Shown: positions 24,492 through 34,053, numbered from the stretch's first letter. The stretch: DNA of 56,812 nt from an uncultured Clostridia bacterium (GCA_944380765.1 CALWIO010000011.1:1-56812); one strand, 5' to 3'. Notes: generated from the sequence alone by a model not told the origin. Numbers and translations: made by a program.

Positions 24492-25664
24492 TTATATTCT
24501 CGCAGTGCCGCTCTCCCTTGCGGCTTTCGCCACCGCCGCCGCAACGGACGGGCCTACTCTTTCGTCAAACGCCATGGGCAGAATATATTCGGGGGAAAGC
24601 TCGCTGTCGGAAACGAGCGAGGCTATAGCCTTTGCCGCCGCCAGCTTCATCTCCTCGTTAATATCCCTTGCCCGGCAGTCAAGAGCGCCGCGGAAAATTC
24701 CGGGGAAGGCAAGCACATTGTTTATTTGGTTGGGGAAGTCGCTTCTGCCCGTACCAACTACCAGAGCGCCTGCCGCCGCGGCTTCATCGGGCATTATTTC
24801 CGGCACGGGGTTAGCCATGGCGAGCACGATAGCTCCCGGCGCCATTGAGCTTACCATTTCGCGCGACACGATTCCGGCGGCGGACACGCCTATGAAAATA
24901 TCCGCTCCCCGCATGGCGTCGGCAAGACTGCCGCTTAAAGCGTCCTTATTGGTTAGCTGCGCCATTTCCACCTGAGCGGGATTGAGCCTTTCGTCCCCTT
25001 TGCATATTATTCCTTTGCTGTTGCACATTATTATATTCTTTATTTCCTGCCTTAAAAGCAGCTTGGCTATGGCTATTCCTGCCGCTCCGGCTCCGCTGAA
25101 CACCGCCGTGCAGTCCTCGATTTTTTTATCCGCCACGCGCAGGGCGTTTATTACCGCCGCCGCCACTACCACGGCCGTTCCGTGCTGGTCGTCGTGGAAA
25201 ACGGGAATATCCGTTTTTTCTTTGAGCTTTCTCTCGATTTCAAAACATCTGGGCGCCGCAATATCTTCAAGATTTATGCCGCCGAAAGAGCCCGCCAGAA
25301 GCGAAACGCAGTTCACGATTTCGTCCACATCCTTTGAACGCACGCAAAGGGGAATGGCGTCAACTCCGCCGAATTCCTTAAACAGCACGCATTTGCCCTC
25401 CATAACGGGCATACCCGCCTCAGGGCCTATATCGCCCAGCCCCAGAACCGCCGTTCCGTCAGTCACTACCGCAACGGTATTCCAGCGGCGCGTCAGTTCA
25501 AAGGACTTGTCAATATCCTTTTGTATTTCAAGGCAGGGCTGCGCTACTCCCGGCGTATAAGCCAGAGAGAGGGCCTCTTTCGAGTCGGCTTTCGCCCTTG
25601 TTTTAATCTCGATTTTTCCCTGCCATTCATAATGCAGCTTTAAGCTTTCCTTTGCGTAATCCAT
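24492..25664 (-). CDS. NAD(P)-dependent malic enzyme
   Basis: A 390-residue short-form malic enzyme that oxidatively decarboxylates malate to pyruvate. The N-terminal motif ALSLAYTPGVAQPC, the substrate and metal segments VVTDGTAVLGLGDIGPEAGMPVMEGK and VFHDDQHGTAVV, and the nucleotide-binding FSGAGAAGIAIA are all in family order. The length fits the bacterial short type without a phosphotransacetylase domain. AAGGAG precedes the ATG at a somewhat long spacing (12 bases). Cofactor preference cannot be read from the sequence. Confidence 0.94.
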   Translation of the reverse strand: MDYAKESLKLHYEWQGKIEIKTRAKADSKEALSLAYTPGVAQPCLEIQKDIDKSFELTRRWNTVAVVTDGTAVLGLGDIGPEAGMPVMEGKCVLFKEFGGVDAIPLCVRSKDVDEIVNCVSLLAGSFGGINLEDIAAPRCFEIERKLKEKTDIPVFHDDQHGTAVVVAAAVINALRVADKKIEDCTAVFSGAGAAGIAIAKLLLRQEIKNIIMCNSKGIICKGDERLNPAQVEMAQLTNKDALSGSLADAMRGADIFIGVSAAGIVSREMVSSMAPGAIVLAMANPVPEIMPDEAAAAGALVVGTGRSDFPNQINNVLAFPGIFRGALDCRARDINEEMKLAAAKAIASLVSDSELSPEYILPMAFDERVGPSVAAAVAKAARESGTARI

Positions 25665-25766
25665 TTTACTTTGCGCTCCTTGTAAAATTTTAATATCTTA
25701 ATCGGATTTCCGAGAAAACACTTCGTTATCCGAACAGCAATTTATCCCATAAACAAAGCCTGACTT

Positions 25767-26354
25767 TTAATCCCTGTTCTCTCCACGGTTTTGCGGCATA
25801 TACCAATATGAGTTGAATTTGTGAAGATACGTTCTCGCGCCTTTGGGCATCTGGACGGCGGCGTTATACACATTATAATAATCGCCCGCGCCCATTCCCA
25901 TGGCAACGGCGCCCATTGTTCCCAAAATTTTAAGCTGCGGAAAAACCATAAACAGTATATACGGTATGACTCCGAACACAATGTTCGGGAACAGCGACAT
26001 TATTATAAAACGGCTTTTGCTCATACTTTCGTTTCCCACTACAAACATCATTCCCTTTGACAGGTATGTATACAGAAACACATCTTCTTTAAAGCATACG
26101 GCATGAAGCAGCTCATGAGGAAACATAGACGCCAGCGCCAGAACAGCGCCTATAACACTGAACGCCCCTCTGCCTCCTCTTAATAACACTCCGGCAAGAG
26201 CAATCACCATAATTACAACGGATAAGGTGTTTCCTATTAAAGCCATCTTTTTGGGGCTGTCCGGTTCACGGAACTTAACCGCTCCGGGAAAGTGCTCCCG
26301 GTGCGGCAGAAGCTCCATATCGCCGTTAAACTTTCCCTTATATATAATTTTCAT
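25767..26354 (-). CDS. DUF3267-type membrane zincin (putative metalloprotease)
   Basis: A 195-residue membrane protein with an HExxH zinc motif, PHELLHA (His80, Glu81, His84), at the end of a hydrophobic helix, and later helices around FIIMSLFPNIVFGVIPYILF. This combination matches the DUF3267 putative zincin peptidase family by recall. It starts 20 bp after glpK with AAGGAG upstream, so the two are probably co-transcribed. Proteolytic activity is inferred from the motif only. Confidence 0.75.
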   Translation of the reverse strand: MKIIYKGKFNGDMELLPHREHFPGAVKFREPDSPKKMALIGNTLSVVIMVIALAGVLLRGGRGAFSVIGAVLALASMFPHELLHAVCFKEDVFLYTYLSKGMMFVVGNESMSKSRFIIMSLFPNIVFGVIPYILFMVFPQLKILGTMGAVAMGMGAGDYYNVYNAAVQMPKGARTYLHKFNSYWYMPQNRGENRD

Positions 26355-26374
26355 AAAAATCTCCTTGAATGCTC

Positions 26375-27883
26375 TCAGTGCTCAATCCAGTCCCTTGAAC
26401 GCTCGACCGCGCGCAGCCAGCCCTTATATAGCCTGTCGCGCTCCTCAATAATGATTTTCGGACGGAATACCTTGTCAACCCGGCGTATTTTTTCAATCTC
26501 GGCGGTATCTTTCCAGAATCCCACCGCAAGTCCCGCAAGATAAGCCGCGCCGATTGCGGTTGTTTCAATCATCTGCGGACGGTTTACGGGAGTTCTGATG
26601 AGGTCCGCCTGAATCTGCATCATAATATCACTGACGGAAGCTCCGCCGTCAACTCTCAGCTCGGACAGCTCAATATCCGAATCCTGACGCATGGCAACAA
26701 GCAAATCGGTCATCTGAAAAGCTATGGCTTCAAGCACGCTTCTGGCTATATGCTCGCTTTTTACTCCCCTTGTAAGTCCCACAATGGTGCCGCGGGCGTA
26801 CATATCCCAGTACGGAGCGCCGAGTCCCGTAAACGCCGGCACAAAGTAAATGCCGTTTGAATCCTTTACGCTCTCGGCAAGCTCGTCACAGCGGTGAGCG
26901 GAATCAATAAGGTGTATATCGTCGCGCAGCCACTTTATTACCGAGCCGGCGTTGAAAGCCGAGCCCTCAATGGCGTAGGTGGCTTTTCCGTTCATTCCCC
27001 ACGCTACGCCCGTAACAAGATTGTTTTCGGATTTTACCCTTTTTTCGCCTGTATTCATAAGCAAAAAGCAGCCTGTTCCGTAGGTGTTTTTCGCCTGTCC
27101 GCTCTCAAAACAGCCCTGTCCGAAAAGCGCGGCGGGCTGGTCGCCTATGGCTCCCGCTATGGGCACTCCCGCCAAGTCCTCAATTCCCATTACGCCGGAG
27201 GCAACCTCGCCGTAAACGCGGCTTGACTCCACACATTCGGGAAGCATTGACGCGGGAACTCCCAGCTTTTCGCAAAGGTATTTATCCCAGCAGAGCTTAT
27301 CCACATCAAAAAGCATTGTGCGCGAGGCGTTGGAGTAGTCGGTGATATGCACCTTGCCGCCTGTCAGGTTCCAGATAAGCCATGTTTCAACCGTGCCGAA
27401 AAGAAGCTGGCCTTTCTCGGCAAGCGCTCTCGCGCCCTTTACATTGTCAAGTATCCATTTGATTTTCGTGCCCGAAAAGTAGGCGTCAACAACAAGCCCC
27501 GTATGCTCCTTTATGTACCCGGTAAGCTCTTCGTCCGCCTTGATTTTCTCGCATATATCCGCTGTCCTGCGGCACTGCCACACAATCGCGTTATATACCG
27601 GCCTGCCCGTTGATTTATCCCATATTATCGTTGTTTCGCGCTGATTTGTTATTCCTATCGCCGCTATATCCTCAGCCTTTGCCGAGCTTTTTGCCATAAC
27701 CTCGGTTATGGACTGAAGCTGGGAAAACAGTATCTCCATAGGATTGTGCTCCACCCAGCCGGGTTTGGGATAAATCTGTGTAAACTCGTGCTGAGCCTTT
27801 GCGCAGATATTTCCCTTTTTGTCAAAAAGAATGGCTCTTGAACTTGTTGTTCCCTGGTCGAGCGCCAGTACATATTTTTTCAT
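26375..27883 (-). CDS. glpK: Glycerol kinase
   Basis: A 502-residue FGGY kinase forming sn-glycerol 3-phosphate. Diagnostic motifs are [15 protein letters not shown] at the N-terminus, [10 protein letters not shown], the glycerol-binding segment around KIKWILDN and [25 protein letters not shown], and [14 protein letters not shown]. Length and motifs are fully typical of GlpK. No glpF or glpD is adjacent. GGGGG precedes the ATG. It lies 66 bp after the GH20 gene on the same strand, which could allow co-transcription. Confidence 0.96.
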   Translation of the reverse strand: MKKYVLALDQGTTSSRAILFDKKGNICAKAQHEFTQIYPKPGWVEHNPMEILFSQLQSITEVMAKSSAKAEDIAAIGITNQRETTIIWDKSTGRPVYNAIVWQCRRTADICEKIKADEELTGYIKEHTGLVVDAYFSGTKIKWILDNVKGARALAEKGQLLFGTVETWLIWNLTGGKVHITDYSNASRTMLFDVDKLCWDKYLCEKLGVPASMLPECVESSRVYGEVASGVMGIEDLAGVPIAGAIGDQPAALFGQGCFESGQAKNTYGTGCFLLMNTGEKRVKSENNLVTGVAWGMNGKATYAIEGSAFNAGSVIKWLRDDIHLIDSAHRCDELAESVKDSNGIYFVPAFTGLGAPYWDMYARGTIVGLTRGVKSEHIARSVLEAIAFQMTDLLVAMRQDSDIELSELRVDGGASVSDIMMQIQADLIRTPVNRPQMIETTAIGAAYLAGLAVGFWKDTAEIEKIRRVDKVFRPKIIIEERDRLYKGWLRAVERSRDWIEH

Positions 27884-27949
27884 AAAAATCCCCCGTTCGT
27901 TTTTTCCTTTTCCCTTGAATATATGAATAGATATTTTTTAACTTTCGAT

Positions 27950-29545
27950 TTATTCGCAGTTATTTTTTAACTTTTCCCTTAATTCTTCGGCTTCCCTTTT
28001 CGCCGCGGCGTCATCAAACAGGTTGTAAAGCCCCTGCCAGTGGAACACTCTTCTTCTGAACCACAGCGAGGACATGTGCTTTACCGCAAAGGAGGGGTGC
28101 GCCCTTTTTATGGCGGTGTAGTTCACCGAGTAAACATCAAGCAGCTTTAAATAATCTTCCGCCTTGTATAAAAATGTGGTGAACGAGGGATAGTCCTTCT
28201 GCGCCCAGCCGGCTTCGGCTATCGCGCCCAGTCTAGGGAACGCTTTTCGTTCAAGCACTTTCATATTGGGCACATATTCGGTCCACATACAGCCTTCTAC
28301 GCCCAGAGTGTCCTCCTCGTTATCAGTCAGCGCCGGATTGAAAGAGCACACCCTTTTAAGCGTATTCCAGCCGTAGGGCAGGTCAAGATAATAGGGAAAC
28401 GCGGCGGTGTTTATCAGCTTTCTGCCGCGCATGGCCTCTTCTTTCATAGCTTTGCCGTCGGCGGGCGAGGCGCACACCGTCCACGCTATGTCGGCGGGAA
28501 TATCGTCCGCCCGGTTCAGGTCGTAATTCCACATTACGGATTTAAAGGAATGAGCCTTTAAGTAATCGTTAACCCTCGACATAAAATAGGCTTGCAGTTC
28601 GTCCTCGTCACGAAGCGAGTTTTCGCGTATAGCCTTTTGGCAGTAAGGGCATTCGCGCCAGCGCATTTTTACCGCCTCATCGCCGCCGATATGGATTACG
28701 CCGCCGGGGAAAAGCTGCATAAGCTCGTCGAGCACATCAAAGACAAACCGATAGGTGCTCTCCTTGCCGGCGCACAGAATATCGTGCTTTACTCCCCAGT
28801 GAGTGGCGACTTCCAGCTTCCTGTCAAGGCAGGAAAGATAAGGGTAGCAGGCTATTGCCGCCGAAGAGTGACCGGGTATGTCAAACTCGGGTATCACCTT
28901 AATATTGCGCTTGCGGCAGTATCCGACAATTTCCTTTATATCCTCGGCTGTATAATATCCCCCGTGAGGCTTTCTGTTAAAATTGGTATGCGAGCGCACC
29001 GAGCCTTTTTGAGTGAGCAGAGGGTATTTTTTGATTTCCACCCGAAAGCCCTGGTCCTCGGTAAGGTGCCAGTGAAGCACATTGAGCTTGTGCAGAGCCA
29101 TAAGGTCGGCTATTCTTTTAACATCGCCGACAGGAAAAAAATACCTGCCCGAATCGAGCATAAATCCCCGGTAGGAAAAACGGGGATAGTCCTCAATAAG
29201 AGTATAGGGCAGTTTGCCGTTCGTCTGCAAAAGCATCTGCATCAAGGTTTGCAGGCCGTAAAAAAGCCCCGCCTCGGTTTTCGCGTTTATAAACACCCGG
29301 CGGTTCTCACAGCGCAGGGTATAACCCTCGTCATGGCTTATGTTTTCGTCAAGCTTTAAAATTATGGACTTTTCCTCGCCCGTATCCTCGTGCTCCCTCA
29401 CTTTTTTATTAAGGGTTTTTCTTACGAACGATATGAAAATATCTGAAAAAGGGCTCGGAGTTATGGTTGTGCCCGCGTGCAGGGTAAAGCCTTTTTTATC
29501 GTTGCTTGTCAGAATACTGACAGGCTGCGGAATAATATTATACAT
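27950..29545 (-). CDS. GH20 beta-N-acetylhexosaminidase
   Basis: A 531-residue exo-hexosaminidase. It has an N-terminal GH20b-like domain (EGYTLRCENRRVFINAKT, LFYGLQTLMQML), then the catalytic barrel with RGFMLDSGRYFFP, LHWHLTEDQGFR, PEFDIPGHSSAA and the catalytic pair in HIGGDEA (Asp-Glu). There is no signal peptide, so the enzyme appears cytoplasmic and would act on imported GlcNAc/GalNAc oligosaccharides. AAGGGG lies before the ATG. Its first 34 codons and promoter are duplicated at 30416-30777. Confidence 0.93.
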   Translation of the reverse strand: MYNIIPQPVSILTSNDKKGFTLHAGTTITPSPFSDIFISFVRKTLNKKVREHEDTGEEKSIILKLDENISHDEGYTLRCENRRVFINAKTEAGLFYGLQTLMQMLLQTNGKLPYTLIEDYPRFSYRGFMLDSGRYFFPVGDVKRIADLMALHKLNVLHWHLTEDQGFRVEIKKYPLLTQKGSVRSHTNFNRKPHGGYYTAEDIKEIVGYCRKRNIKVIPEFDIPGHSSAAIACYPYLSCLDRKLEVATHWGVKHDILCAGKESTYRFVFDVLDELMQLFPGGVIHIGGDEAVKMRWRECPYCQKAIRENSLRDEDELQAYFMSRVNDYLKAHSFKSVMWNYDLNRADDIPADIAWTVCASPADGKAMKEEAMRGRKLINTAAFPYYLDLPYGWNTLKRVCSFNPALTDNEEDTLGVEGCMWTEYVPNMKVLERKAFPRLGAIAEAGWAQKDYPSFTTFLYKAEDYLKLLDVYSVNYTAIKRAHPSFAVKHMSSLWFRRRVFHWQGLYNLFDDAAAKREAEELREKLKNNCE

Positions 29546-29588
29546 CCTGTTTTCCCCTTTTTTGAAATTCCTTTCCGATTATATGCTA

Positions 29589-29617
29589 ATTTTACCACGC
29601 CTTTTTAATTATAACAA
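29589..29617 (-). promoter_or_regulatory. Promoter of the GH20 gene
   Basis: On the minus strand TTGTTA (29612-29617), 17 bp, TAAAAT (29589-29594). The same promoter is present in the duplicated copy at 30563-30591. Confidence 0.65.
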
Positions 29618-29651
29618 TAGTATTTGTGATTTTTCCGCGTTGCCCATAGGT

Positions 29652-29684
29652 AAAAAAAGAGCCCGCCGGCGGCGGACTCTTTAA
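29652..29684 (-). terminator. Terminator (copy A)
   Basis: Minus-strand hairpin AAAGAG/CTCTTT extended by a GC stem CCGCCG/CGGCGG, with a T-run on the minus strand. It terminates transcripts arriving from the 29931-30398 gene. Confidence 0.8.
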
Positions 29685-29685
29685 T

Positions 29686-29815
29686 ACAGGTCTATTTTTC
29701 TTCGGTATAGCTTATTTCCGGCGTTTCACCCGTACAGTCAACGGTTATCACAAAAGCCTCTCCGCCGGGCGCGCCGTAAATTTTATAGGTATAGGTTCTC
29801 GGCTGTTGTTTCATT
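29686..29815 (-). pseudogene. C-terminal fragment of the 159-residue protein gene, made by duplication
   Basis: The minus-strand frame encodes RTYTYKIYGAPGGEAF... to ISYTEEK, identical to the last about 36 residues of the 30666-31145 product, preceded by a chance ATG and the residues KQQP. It has no signal sequence and is a duplication relic. Confidence 0.75.
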
Positions 29816-29930
29816 GTTCCAACAGATTTTTGATATATTACTTCCCGTTGTAAAAGACGGGGAATTTAAAGTTTATGCTTTTTTATATCTGACCATCGGG
29901 TTATTCATCTTCAAAGATTTCAATGAATTT

Positions 29931-30398
29931 TTAATTAACAAGGTCGATGGTATAGTTTCTTTTAATTGCTGTTGTATATGTATCATCAAAAGGAAATACG
30001 GTATTACTTTCAACAGAAAAAAGCAGATTGTCTATAATAATATATGATGTATTATCCTCAAAAAATTGAAATGTAAATATATTATCGGCGCTTAGAAAAT
30101 CTATGGTTTTTTGACCGCCGTTTTGTTTAGTGTTATCAATTTCTTTGATATATGTAAACTCTGCCGTTTCAAAAAACTTTCTCCATGTTTCCATCAAATC
30201 TTCATCTGAAAAACGCACGCAAGTCTTAGAGTCCACAGACTTTCTTAGCTGTATTTGAGTCGCGTCTTCTAAAGAAGCTTTACATTCCATAATAAGCTCG
30301 TATGCGTCCGACTTTTTTTCATTGACATAATAAATGCTTGTAATCAACACAGCAAAACATAGAAGTATGGTAACAATAACGATACATTTTCTTTTCAT
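29931..30398 (-). CDS. Small secreted or membrane-anchored protein of unknown function
   Basis: A 155-residue protein with an N-terminal hydrophobic helix (KCIVIVTILLCFAVLITSIYYV) after MKR, then a soluble, Asp/Thr/Phe-rich domain that should be extracellular. No family is recognised. GAGGTG precedes the ATG. It lies between the two copies of the 362-bp duplication and so stands downstream of a copied GH20 promoter and a 35-codon GH20 leader frame. Confidence 0.65.
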   Translation of the reverse strand: MKRKCIVIVTILLCFAVLITSIYYVNEKKSDAYELIMECKASLEDATQIQLRKSVDSKTCVRFSDEDLMETWRKFFETAEFTYIKEIDNTKQNGGQKTIDFLSADNIFTFQFFEDNTSYIIIDNLLFSVESNTVFPFDDTYTTAIKRNYTIDLVN

Positions 30399-30413
30399 AT
30401 TTCTTCACCTCTT

Positions 30414-30519
30414 ATTCTGAAAAAGGGCTCGGAGTTATGGTTGTGCCCGCGTGCAGGGTAAAGCCTTTTTTATCGTTGCTTGTCAGAATACTGACAGGCT
30501 GCGGAATAATATTATACAT
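30414..30519 (-). pseudogene. GH20 N-terminal leader fragment (35 codons)
   Basis: Starts MYNIIPQPVSIL like the GH20 enzyme and stops after ITPSPFSE, where the duplication ends. It has the native ribosome site and promoter, so it may be expressed as a leader peptide ahead of the 155-residue protein gene. Confidence 0.7.
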
Positions 30520-30777
30520 CCTGTTTTCCCCTTTTTTGAAATTCCTTTCCGATTATATGCTAATTTTACCACGCCTTTTTAATTATAACAATAGTATTTG
30601 TGATTTTTCCGCGTTGCCCATAGGTAAAAAAAGAGCCCGCCGGCGGCGGACTCTTTAATACAGGTCTATTTTTCTTCGGTATAGCTTATTTCCGGCGTTT
30701 CACCCGTACAGTCAACGGTTATCACAAAAGCCTCTCCGCCGGGCGCGCCGTAAATTTTATAGGTATAAGTTCTCGGC
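30416..30777. repeat. 362-bp segmental duplication, copy B
   Basis: Second copy of 29442-29803. On the minus strand it carries the GH20 promoter and the first 34 GH20 codons, now followed by GAA and TAA, then GAGGTG and the ATG of the 29931-30398 gene. The repeat also contains the true 3' end and terminator of the 30666-31145 gene. Confidence 0.95.
30626..30658 (-). terminator. Terminator (copy B)
   Basis: Same hairpin as at 29652-29684, eight bases after the stop of the 159-residue protein gene on the minus strand. Confidence 0.82.
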
Positions 30778-31145
30778 GTGCCTTTAACAAATTTTTGTTT
30801 AAGTTCAAAATCGTAGCCGTATGTTTCGGTATATAGCTTTGAAATCTCGCCGCTCTCCCTGCTTATGTTCACCTTTTCCCATGCCGTATCGTTATCATCC
30901 CACGGCATATCCGGAATATGAAGAACATACATTTCGGGAGCATTTTCAATATTATAAGGACTTTCATAAGAGCCCTCGCCGCCTGTTATTTCCACGTTTT
31001 CGTTATCAGAAGCGGGCAGATAAGTCCTGGATTCCAATTTCCAAAACGGATGTCTGCACCAAACGCCGAGACCGGCAGCCAGCGCCAGTACAACGCACAG
31101 TAAGACAATTACAGCCGCCTTTTTCTTTTTCGATAATTTTTTCAT
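30666..31145 (-). CDS. Membrane-anchored protein of unknown function
   Basis: A 159-residue protein: KKLSKKKKAA, then one hydrophobic helix (VIVLLCVVLALAAGLGVW), then a soluble domain rich in aromatic and acidic residues ending in EISYTEEK, presumably outside the cell. No family is recognised. Its 3' part is repeated upstream of the GH20 gene. A GGGG ribosome site lies before the ATG. Upstream, 31146-31260 is AT-rich and divergent from the SRP RNA promoter. Confidence 0.68.
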   Translation of the reverse strand: MKKLSKKKKAAVIVLLCVVLALAAGLGVWCRHPFWKLESRTYLPASDNENVEITGGEGSYESPYNIENAPEMYVLHIPDMPWDDNDTAWEKVNISRESGEISKLYTETYGYDFELKQKFVKGTPRTYTYKIYGAPGGEAFVITVDCTGETPEISYTEEK

Positions 31146-31260
31146 AAAATACCCCTTTCTGATTTGTTTCTTCCCTCAGTTTATTTATATCATATTTTTA
31201 TAATATTGTAAATTGTAATAAAATACAAATCCCCCCCCGTTATTTTAGCCTGTTTTGCTA

Positions 31261-31289
31261 TTGAAATCGGCGGCGTTATGTGTTACAAT
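31261..31289 (+). promoter_or_regulatory. Promoter of the SRP RNA (and possibly dnaX)
   Basis: TTGAAA (31261-31266), 17 bp, TACAAT (31284-31289), ending 12 bp before the RNA. Confidence 0.78.
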
Positions 31290-31301
31290 AAAAAATACAT
31301 A

Positions 31302-31446
31302 AGCCTTGATTCAGTCGTGTGCCGTGCGGGTCCTGTGCGGCGGTGCGCCGTGAACCATGTCAGGCGGGGAACCGAGCAGCATTAAACGGAATGCGCCGGG
31401 CGCCACAGTCCGCCTGCACGACACATGACTGAGTTAAGGCATTTTT
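31302..31446 (+). ncRNA. ffs: Signal recognition particle RNA (4.5S-like)
   Basis: Contains the conserved SRP helix 8: AACCATGTCAGG on the 5' side, a GGAA tetraloop closed by CGG/CCG (31365-31374), and AGCAGCAT on the 3' side. The flanking strands pair into one long hairpin (GCCTTGATTCAGTC with GACTGAGTTAAGGC) followed by six T, so the RNA ends in its own terminator. The place just before dnaX is the common Firmicutes arrangement. Confidence 0.9.
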
Positions 31447-31466
31447 TAAAACGGGAGGGAAAGAGC

Positions 31467-33089
31467 TTGTACCGCGCATATTACAGAAAATACCGTCCTG
31501 CGGCTTTTACCGATGTGGTAGGGCAGGAGCATATTACAAGAACTCTTGAAAACGCAGTAAAATCCGGCAAGATAAGCCACGCTTATCTTTTTACCGGCTC
31601 GCGCGGCACGGGCAAGACCTCCTGCGCCAAAATTCTCGCCAAAGCGGTCAACTGTCTTAATCCGCAGAACGGCAACCCCTGCAACGAGTGCGAAATCTGC
31701 CGGGGAATTGACGGCGGCTCGGTGCTTGATATTATCGAGATTGACGCCGCCTCCAACAACGGCGTTGACAACATACGCGATTTGAGAGAAGAGGCGAACT
31801 TCACCCCTGCCGCCGCCAAATACCGCGTATATATTATCGACGAGGTTCACATGCTTTCAATCGGAGCTTTCAACGCTCTGCTTAAAACGCTGGAAGAGCC
31901 GCCCGCCCATGTGATTTTCATACTTGCCACAACCGAGGTGCACAAGCTGCCCTCCACCATACTTTCGCGCTGTCAGCGTTTTGATTTTAAGCGCATTGAG
32001 CCGGAGAAAATCGCCGGAAGGCTTAAAGATGTGGCAAAAAGGGAAAACTTGAATCTTGCCGACAGCGGAGCTATGCTGATTGCGAGAATTGCCGACGGAG
32101 CCATGCGTGACGCTCTTTCTCTTCTTGACCGCTGTTCCTCGGTTGAGGGGGAAATTGATTCTGCCGCCGTGGCGGACAGCGCCGGGCTTGCCGGCAGGGA
32201 ATACATTTTTGAGCTTTGCGACTGCATTATAAAAAAGGACTGCGCGAAAGCGCTTGAAACAATAGACCGCCTTTACCGCAACTCCTGCGATATGGAGCGG
32301 CTTCTGCTTGAACTTACCAATCATTTCAGGAATCTTATGATTTCAAAGGCTGTTTCGGACTGCCGCAACATGATTATATGTTCCGACGGCGAGCTTGAAA
32401 CGATACGCCGCCAGAGCGAGAGTACAACTCTTGGCACGATTATGGCGTGCATTGACGCGCTGACCGACTCCGCCGCCGATATGAAGCAGGGCGCGAACAG
32501 GCGCACCGCCGCCGAGCTTTGCGTAATACGGCTTTGCACGCCCTCGCTTGATTCAGACATCAGCTCGCTTATCCGGCGGATTTCGGAGCTTGAAAAGCTG
32601 GTGGCACAAAAAGGCGCTTTGCCCTCTGCTTCGGCAGAAAGCAAAAAGCCGGACTTAAAACCGGCCGCCGAACAGAGCGAGCCGCTCGTTCTTCAAGAAC
32701 CGCCGAAAGCAGAAGAGCCTGCCGCGCGGGAAGCCGTAACGCACTCCGAAGAAACCGGCGAGCGCCCTGTAACACAGCCCTTTGACAAATGGCCGGAGGT
32801 GCTTGAACTTCTCTTTTCCCGCGACAAGAGCCTTATAGTAATGCTCACGGGGTCGAGCGCCTATATTCACAACGGCAAATATCTGCTTATAAAAGGTTCG
32901 CCCGTTCTTGAAATGTACCTTAAAACGGGCGAGTACTCAAAAACAATAAAACAGGCTGTCTCGGAGGTTACGGGCAAAAGCTACACCCTCGGAGTTTACA
33001 ACAGCAGTCCGCAGAGCGCCGCCAAAAGTCCCCTTTCGGACCTGCTCTCAAAAGCAAGGCTGCTCGGCGTTGAAATTAAGGAGGAATAA
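31467..33089 (+). CDS. dnaX: DNA polymerase III subunit gamma/tau
   Basis: A 540-residue clamp-loader ATPase. The N-terminus YRKYRP..F is typical, followed by Walker A GSRGTGKTS, a four-Cys zinc module (CLNPQNGNPCNECEIC), Walker B IIDEVHML and sensor motifs ILATTE and LSRCQRF. The C-terminal region from about residue 370 is a low-complexity Glu/Pro/Ala linker plus a tau-like domain. The TTG at 31467 is chosen because GGAGG lies before it and the family begins there; an in-frame ATG at 31425 falls inside the SRP RNA. Confidence 0.96.
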   Translation: MYRAYYRKYRPAAFTDVVGQEHITRTLENAVKSGKISHAYLFTGSRGTGKTSCAKILAKAVNCLNPQNGNPCNECEICRGIDGGSVLDIIEIDAASNNGVDNIRDLREEANFTPAAAKYRVYIIDEVHMLSIGAFNALLKTLEEPPAHVIFILATTEVHKLPSTILSRCQRFDFKRIEPEKIAGRLKDVAKRENLNLADSGAMLIARIADGAMRDALSLLDRCSSVEGEIDSAAVADSAGLAGREYIFELCDCIIKKDCAKALETIDRLYRNSCDMERLLLELTNHFRNLMISKAVSDCRNMIICSDGELETIRRQSESTTLGTIMACIDALTDSAADMKQGANRRTAAELCVIRLCTPSLDSDISSLIRRISELEKLVAQKGALPSASAESKKPDLKPAAEQSEPLVLQEPPKAEEPAAREAVTHSEETGERPVTQPFDKWPEVLELLFSRDKSLIVMLTGSSAYIHNGKYLLIKGSPVLEMYLKTGEYSKTIKQAVSEVTGKSYTLGVYNSSPQSAAKSPLSDLLSKARLLGVEIKEE

Positions 33090-33092
33090 AAA

Positions 33093-33428
33093 ATGAAGGC
33101 GAGAATACCCAATCAGGGCGGTCAGGCCAATATGATGAAAAAATTGCAGCAGATGCAGGACGATATGGCGCGCATTCAGAAAGAATGCGAAGAGGCGCAG
33201 TACACCGCCAGTTCCGGCGGAGGAGCCGTTGAGGTGACCGTAAACGGCTCGCATCAGCTTGTAAGCGTTAAAATTCAGCCCGATGTGGTTGACAGCGAAG
33301 ATGTTGAAATGCTTGAAGACCTGCTTGTGGCGTCGGTAAACGAGGCTATGAGAAAGGCTGACGAAACAATGGAGAGAGAGATGGGAAAAATCACCGGCGG
33401 TCTTAACATTCCCGGACTCGGACTTTGA
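33093..33428 (+). CDS. YbaB/EbfC family nucleoid-associated protein
   Basis: A 111-residue DNA-binding protein. MKKLQQMQDDMARIQKE starts a long helix; EVTVNGSHQLVSVKI and the helix EDLLVASVNEAMRKA follow, as in the EbfC/YbaB dimer fold. It begins four bases after the dnaX stop with AAGGAGG ahead of the ATG. The dnaX-ybaB-recR order is conserved in bacteria and links it to DNA replication and repair. Confidence 0.95.
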   Translation: MKARIPNQGGQANMMKKLQQMQDDMARIQKECEEAQYTASSGGGAVEVTVNGSHQLVSVKIQPDVVDSEDVEMLEDLLVASVNEAMRKADETMEREMGKITGGLNIPGLGL

Positions 33429-33452
33429 TTTTTACTTTGAGGTACCCGCGCG

Positions 33453-34046
33453 ATGGCTATTGTTTCACTTGAAAAATTGATTGAGGAATTCAGAAAAATG
33501 CCCTCTGTCGGTATAAAATCGGCGGAGCGTATGGCATACTACATTCTGGGGCTTGACGATTCTCAGACAGACGCGCTGGTAACCGCCATCAAAAACGCTC
33601 ATGAGAATATCCACTCCTGCCAGATTTGCTGCAACCTTACCGAAAACGAAAAATGCTCCGTTTGCAGCAACCCCTCCCGCGACAAATCGGTAATCTGCGT
33701 TGTGGAAAATCCGCGCGATGTGACCGCCTTTGAGCGCACTCACGAATACCGGGGCGTTTATCATGTGCTCGGAGGCGTGATTTCGCCGATGAACTCGGTA
33801 GGTCCCGACGATATACGGATAAAGGAGCTTATAAGCCGTATGGCTGACGATACGGTTGAGGAGGTCATTATGGCTACCAACCCGACCGCGGAGGGCGAGG
33901 CTACCGCCATGTACATAGCCCGTCTTTTAAAGCCTATGGGAATAAAGGTTTCGCGCCTTGCCTACGGCGTGCCCGTGGGCAGCGACCTTGAATACGCCGA
34001 CGAGGTAACACTTACGCGCGCTCTTTCGGGCAGAAGCCTGTTATAA
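33453..34046 (+). CDS. recR: Recombination mediator protein RecR
   Basis: A 197-residue protein of the RecFOR pathway. It has the helix-hairpin-helix [16 protein letters not shown], a four-Cys zinc finger ([16 protein letters not shown]), a Toprim domain with VVENPRDV and [13 protein letters not shown], and the C-terminal LARGVPVG-like segment [15 protein letters not shown]. Length matches the family. Confidence 0.96.
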   Translation: MAIVSLEKLIEEFRKMPSVGIKSAERMAYYILGLDDSQTDALVTAIKNAHENIHSCQICCNLTENEKCSVCSNPSRDKSVICVVENPRDVTAFERTHEYRGVYHVLGGVISPMNSVGPDDIRIKELISRMADDTVEEVIMATNPTAEGEATAMYIARLLKPMGIKVSRLAYGVPVGSDLEYADEVTLTRALSGRSLL

Positions 34047-34053
34047 AAAGCTT

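Larger units (their letters stand above)
29442..29803. repeat. 362-bp segmental duplication, copy A
   Basis: Matches 30416-30777 with one mismatch (29794 G against 30768 A), offset 974 bp. It holds the GH20 start and promoter, a terminator (29652-29684), and the last about 36 codons of the gene whose full copy is at 30666-31145. Confidence 0.95.

Noticed and set aside
29814..30047. 77-codon plus-strand ORF between the duplication copies
   Set aside because: It lies opposite the 3' part of the minus-strand 155-residue gene, has no ribosome site, and its frame is explained by low-complexity AT-rich DNA.
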